Assembly (NCBI GenBank): GCA_017408725.1
Contig: JAFQUA010000025.1
Span: 1 to 33,350 of the forward strand
DNA length: 33,350 nt
Source of the DNA: Oscillospiraceae bacterium
GTDB lineage: Bacteria; Bacillota_A; Clostridia; Oscillospirales; Oscillospiraceae
Reading direction: 5' to 3'
Shown: piece after piece, positions 31,680 through 33,350 of the stretch
Layout: every line of letters begins with the position of its first letter
Numbering within the stretch: the stretch's first letter is position 1
Made by a program: the position numbers and the translations under genes
The notes under the pieces: generated by a model
What the model was told of the DNA's origin: nothing
Databases searched by the model: none
Seen by the model: the letters and a program-made list of their open reading frames with translations, nothing else

Positions 31680-33030
31680 GCATTGCTTCACCGGCGCGGT
31701 AAATATCTCCGGCACCAACCGTCAAAATCACATCGCCGGGCTTGGCCAGCATCTTTAGGGTCAGTGCAACCTCAGGCAGCGTAGCGCAATAATAGCCGCT
31801 GGGGATTTTTGCAAGCAAATCCTTAGAGGAAATACCTACAGTATTGCGCTCCCGTGCTGCGTATATTTCTGCCAGAACCACAACATCGGGTTTCTTCAAT
31901 TGGGCAATAAAATCATCAAACAGGGCTTGAGTTCGGGTGTAAGTATGGGGCTGGAATGCAAAAATAATCCGATTATACCCCATTGCCTTTACAGCATCCA
32001 TTGTTGCTGCCAGCTCACCGGGATGGTGGGCATAATCATCATAAATGTCTGCTCCGTTGTATGTGCCCTTATATTCCATTCTCCGGCCCGCACCACGGAA
32101 TCCTGAAAGTCCGGTTTCCACAGCTTCCGGTGCAATTCCCGTCAGCCACGCCACACCTGCAGCGGCCAGTGCGTTATAAGCATTGTGCTTTCCATACACA
32201 TTCAGCGAAATATGACAGTACTTTTCACCGTCGCATACCACATCAAAGCTCCGCCAGTCATCCGACATATTAATCGGATGCACTATATTGCTCTCATTCA
32301 AACCGAAGCTGACATACTCCAAACCTGACAGTGTATCCACTGTATTGGCATCATCCCCATTGGCAAGAATTTTTTCAGAGGCCAACATAGCAAATTTACG
32401 GAAGGATTTCTGAATATTCTGCAGATCCTTAAAGTAATCAAGATGGTCTGCTTCCACATTCAATATAACAGCAAGGGAAGGAAAGAAATTCAAAAAGGAA
32501 TCACAGTATTCACAGCTTTCCAGAAGAATCGTATCTCCATTGCCCACCCGATGCCCCGCGCGAAGCAGGGGAAGATATCCGCCGATCATCACAGTAGGAT
32601 CCATTTGAGCTGCCATAAGGACATGGGCAACCATCGATGTCGTGGTCGTTTTCCCGTGGGTACCGGAAATGCAGATTGCATTCTGATAAGCCTTCATAAT
32701 AATGCCCCAAGCTTCTGCTCTCTCAAATACGGGTATTCCTGCAGCTCTCGCGCTGGCAATTTCCGGATTATCATTATGAACAGCAGCGGTACGGATAATG
32801 CAATCAGCTCCCGCAATATTCTCTGCACGGTGCCCAATATCCACACGGATTCCCTGGGCAATCAACTCATCTGTGGAAACAGAAGAATTCATATCCGAAC
32901 CGGTGACCTTCAGCCCCATCCCCTTAAGGACCAGACCTAGAGGGCGCATAGAAACGCCTCCTATCCCCACCAAGTGGGCATGCATCCCAGGGCGAATGTA
33001 TTTATCGATAATACAAGAATTACAATTCAT
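31672..33030 (-). CDS. murC: UDP-N-acetylmuramate--L-alanine ligase
   Basis: Adds L-alanine to UDP-N-acetylmuramate, the first amino-acid step in making the peptidoglycan stem. The 452-residue protein shows the Mur ligase pattern: HLVGIGGVSMRPLGL at the start, the nucleotide loop GTHGKTTTTS at 123-132, the EADHLDYF segment, VYGKHNAYNALAA, and DDYAHHPGELAAT with RTQALFDDF in the C-terminal domain. All three domains are present at normal length. I chose the ATG at 33030, with GGAG about 10 bases upstream. A GTG at 33060 precedes that site and is less likely. The extra N-terminus before the conserved HLVGIGG holds about 18 residues with three Cys. A consensus-like promoter lies 40 bases upstream. 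Confidence 0.95.
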   Translation of the reverse strand: MNCNSCIIDKYIRPGMHAHLVGIGGVSMRPLGLVLKGMGLKVTGSDMNSSVSTDELIAQGIRVDIGHRAENIAGADCIIRTAAVHNDNPEIASARAAGIPVFERAEAWGIIMKAYQNAICISGTHGKTTTTSMVAHVLMAAQMDPTVMIGGYLPLLRAGHRVGNGDTILLESCEYCDSFLNFFPSLAVILNVEADHLDYFKDLQNIQKSFRKFAMLASEKILANGDDANTVDTLSGLEYVSFGLNESNIVHPINMSDDWRSFDVVCDGEKYCHISLNVYGKHNAYNALAAAGVAWLTGIAPEAVETGLSGFRGAGRRMEYKGTYNGADIYDDYAHHPGELAATMDAVKAMGYNRIIFAFQPHTYTRTQALFDDFIAQLKKPDVVVLAEIYAARERNTVGISSKDLLAKIPSGYYCATLPEVALTLKMLAKPGDVILTVGAGDIYRAGEAMLK

Positions 33031-33069
33031 GCAATAACAACTCCAGTTAGTTGGATTCACATCTAAATT

Positions 33070-33098
33070 ATTATATTACATTTCTTTTGGTTTTACAA
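33070..33098 (-). promoter_or_regulatory. sigma-A promoter of murC
   Basis: On the minus strand TTGTAA (33098-33093), 17 bases, TATAAT (33075-33070). Predicted start near 33063. Confidence 0.75.
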
Positions 33099-33183
33099 CC
33101 TCAAAATTCACAAACACAGGTAAATTGCCTGTATTAACAACTGTTTTAGGTAAAATATAAGCAATACCCTTACATCATACAAG

Positions 33184-33213
33184 AAGAACCTCACCATTTC
33201 TGGTGAGGTTCTT
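33184..33213. terminator. strong hairpin, probable terminator of an upstream minus-strand unit
   Basis: AAGAACCTCACC (33184-33195) pairs perfectly with GGTGAGGTTCTT (33202-33213), a 12-bp stem with a 6-base loop. Neither side has a clean T run. It lies upstream of the murC promoter and may end a transcript that enters from the right on the minus strand. Confidence 0.6.
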
Positions 33214-33350
33214 GCATTCGCTTTACTAATTTTTGCGGCTAGGGCAATATATCGTCCTGCAGTGGTGCCCAGCGCAGCAAACCAAAATTATACATGATTG
33301 CCGGTGGCAATCATACCTCTTCTACCCATGTGTCGGTGGACACTTGCATG
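33214..33350. other. window-edge segment with small hairpins, no gene seen
   Basis: No frame here has a start, ribosome binding site and recognisable product. On the minus strand there are short coding-like stretches interrupted by stops in every frame. Two hairpins with similar loops are visible: GATTGCC-GGT-GGCAATC (about 33296-33312) and GTGTC-GGTG-GACAC (about 33332-33345). It could be the end of a gene lying mostly outside the window, or a decayed element. Confidence 0.35.

Noticed and set aside
33214..33350. tRNA gene at the window edge
   Set aside because: The hairpins do not form a cloverleaf, and no conserved T-loop (GTTCRANNC) or D-loop sequence is present.

Overview
The window reads as chromosomal DNA from a spore-forming, Gram-positive member of the Clostridia with moderate G+C content, most likely an Oscillospiraceae/Ruminococcaceae-type gut bacterium. 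The class rests on what is visible: spoIVA, strong AGGAGG ribosome binding sites, sigma-A promoters of TTGACA/TATAAT type, luxS, a Ddl/MurC cell-wall set, and VanW-like, YfhO-like and YwiB-like proteins typical of Firmicutes. The family-level placement is inference. Almost all of the window is ordinary core genome, densely packed and separated by clear intrinsic terminators.

Layout. (1) 1-5.7 kb: the start of the S10 ribosomal protein operon (rpsJ, minus strand, cut by the window edge) with a leader of about 270 nt, divergent from spoIVA, a bacterial PH-domain protein and a large YfhO-type membrane protein. (2) 5.7-9.3 kb: a consensus promoter and a roughly 200-nt structured leader in front of a PTS IIC/PfoR-like membrane protein, then tex. 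(3) 9.3-14.1 kb, minus strand: a lipoprotein of unknown function, a MATE exporter, and a three-gene unit encoding a LOR/YxjI (tubby-like) protein, luxS and mtnN, which together carry out S-adenosylhomocysteine detoxification and AI-2 synthesis. (4) 14.1-15.1 kb: a small decayed accessory patch with a truncated XRE regulator and overlapping fragmentary frames. (5) 15.1-27.4 kb: a DNA-repair neighbourhood: uvrB and radC (minus), a histidine-kinase-like protein lacking the phosphoacceptor histidine (plus), uvrA (minus), then the plus-strand prs-pth-mfd operon. (6) 27.4-33.1 kb: cell-envelope genes: a VanW-domain membrane protein that appears to start at an AUC codon, a YwiB-like protein overlapping ddl, a small unknown protein, and murC. 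The last 140 bases hold only small hairpins.

How it fits together. UvrA, UvrB and Mfd are the damage-recognition and transcription-coupling parts of nucleotide excision repair; uvrC is not in the window. MtnN and LuxS act in sequence on S-adenosylhomocysteine. Ddl, MurC and probably the VanW-domain protein act in peptidoglycan metabolism. I did not find a clear large novel system. The observations most worth a second look are the histidine-less kinase inside the repair cluster, the apparent AUC start of the VanW-domain gene, the structured leader of the PTS IIC/PfoR-like gene, and the decayed XRE island.
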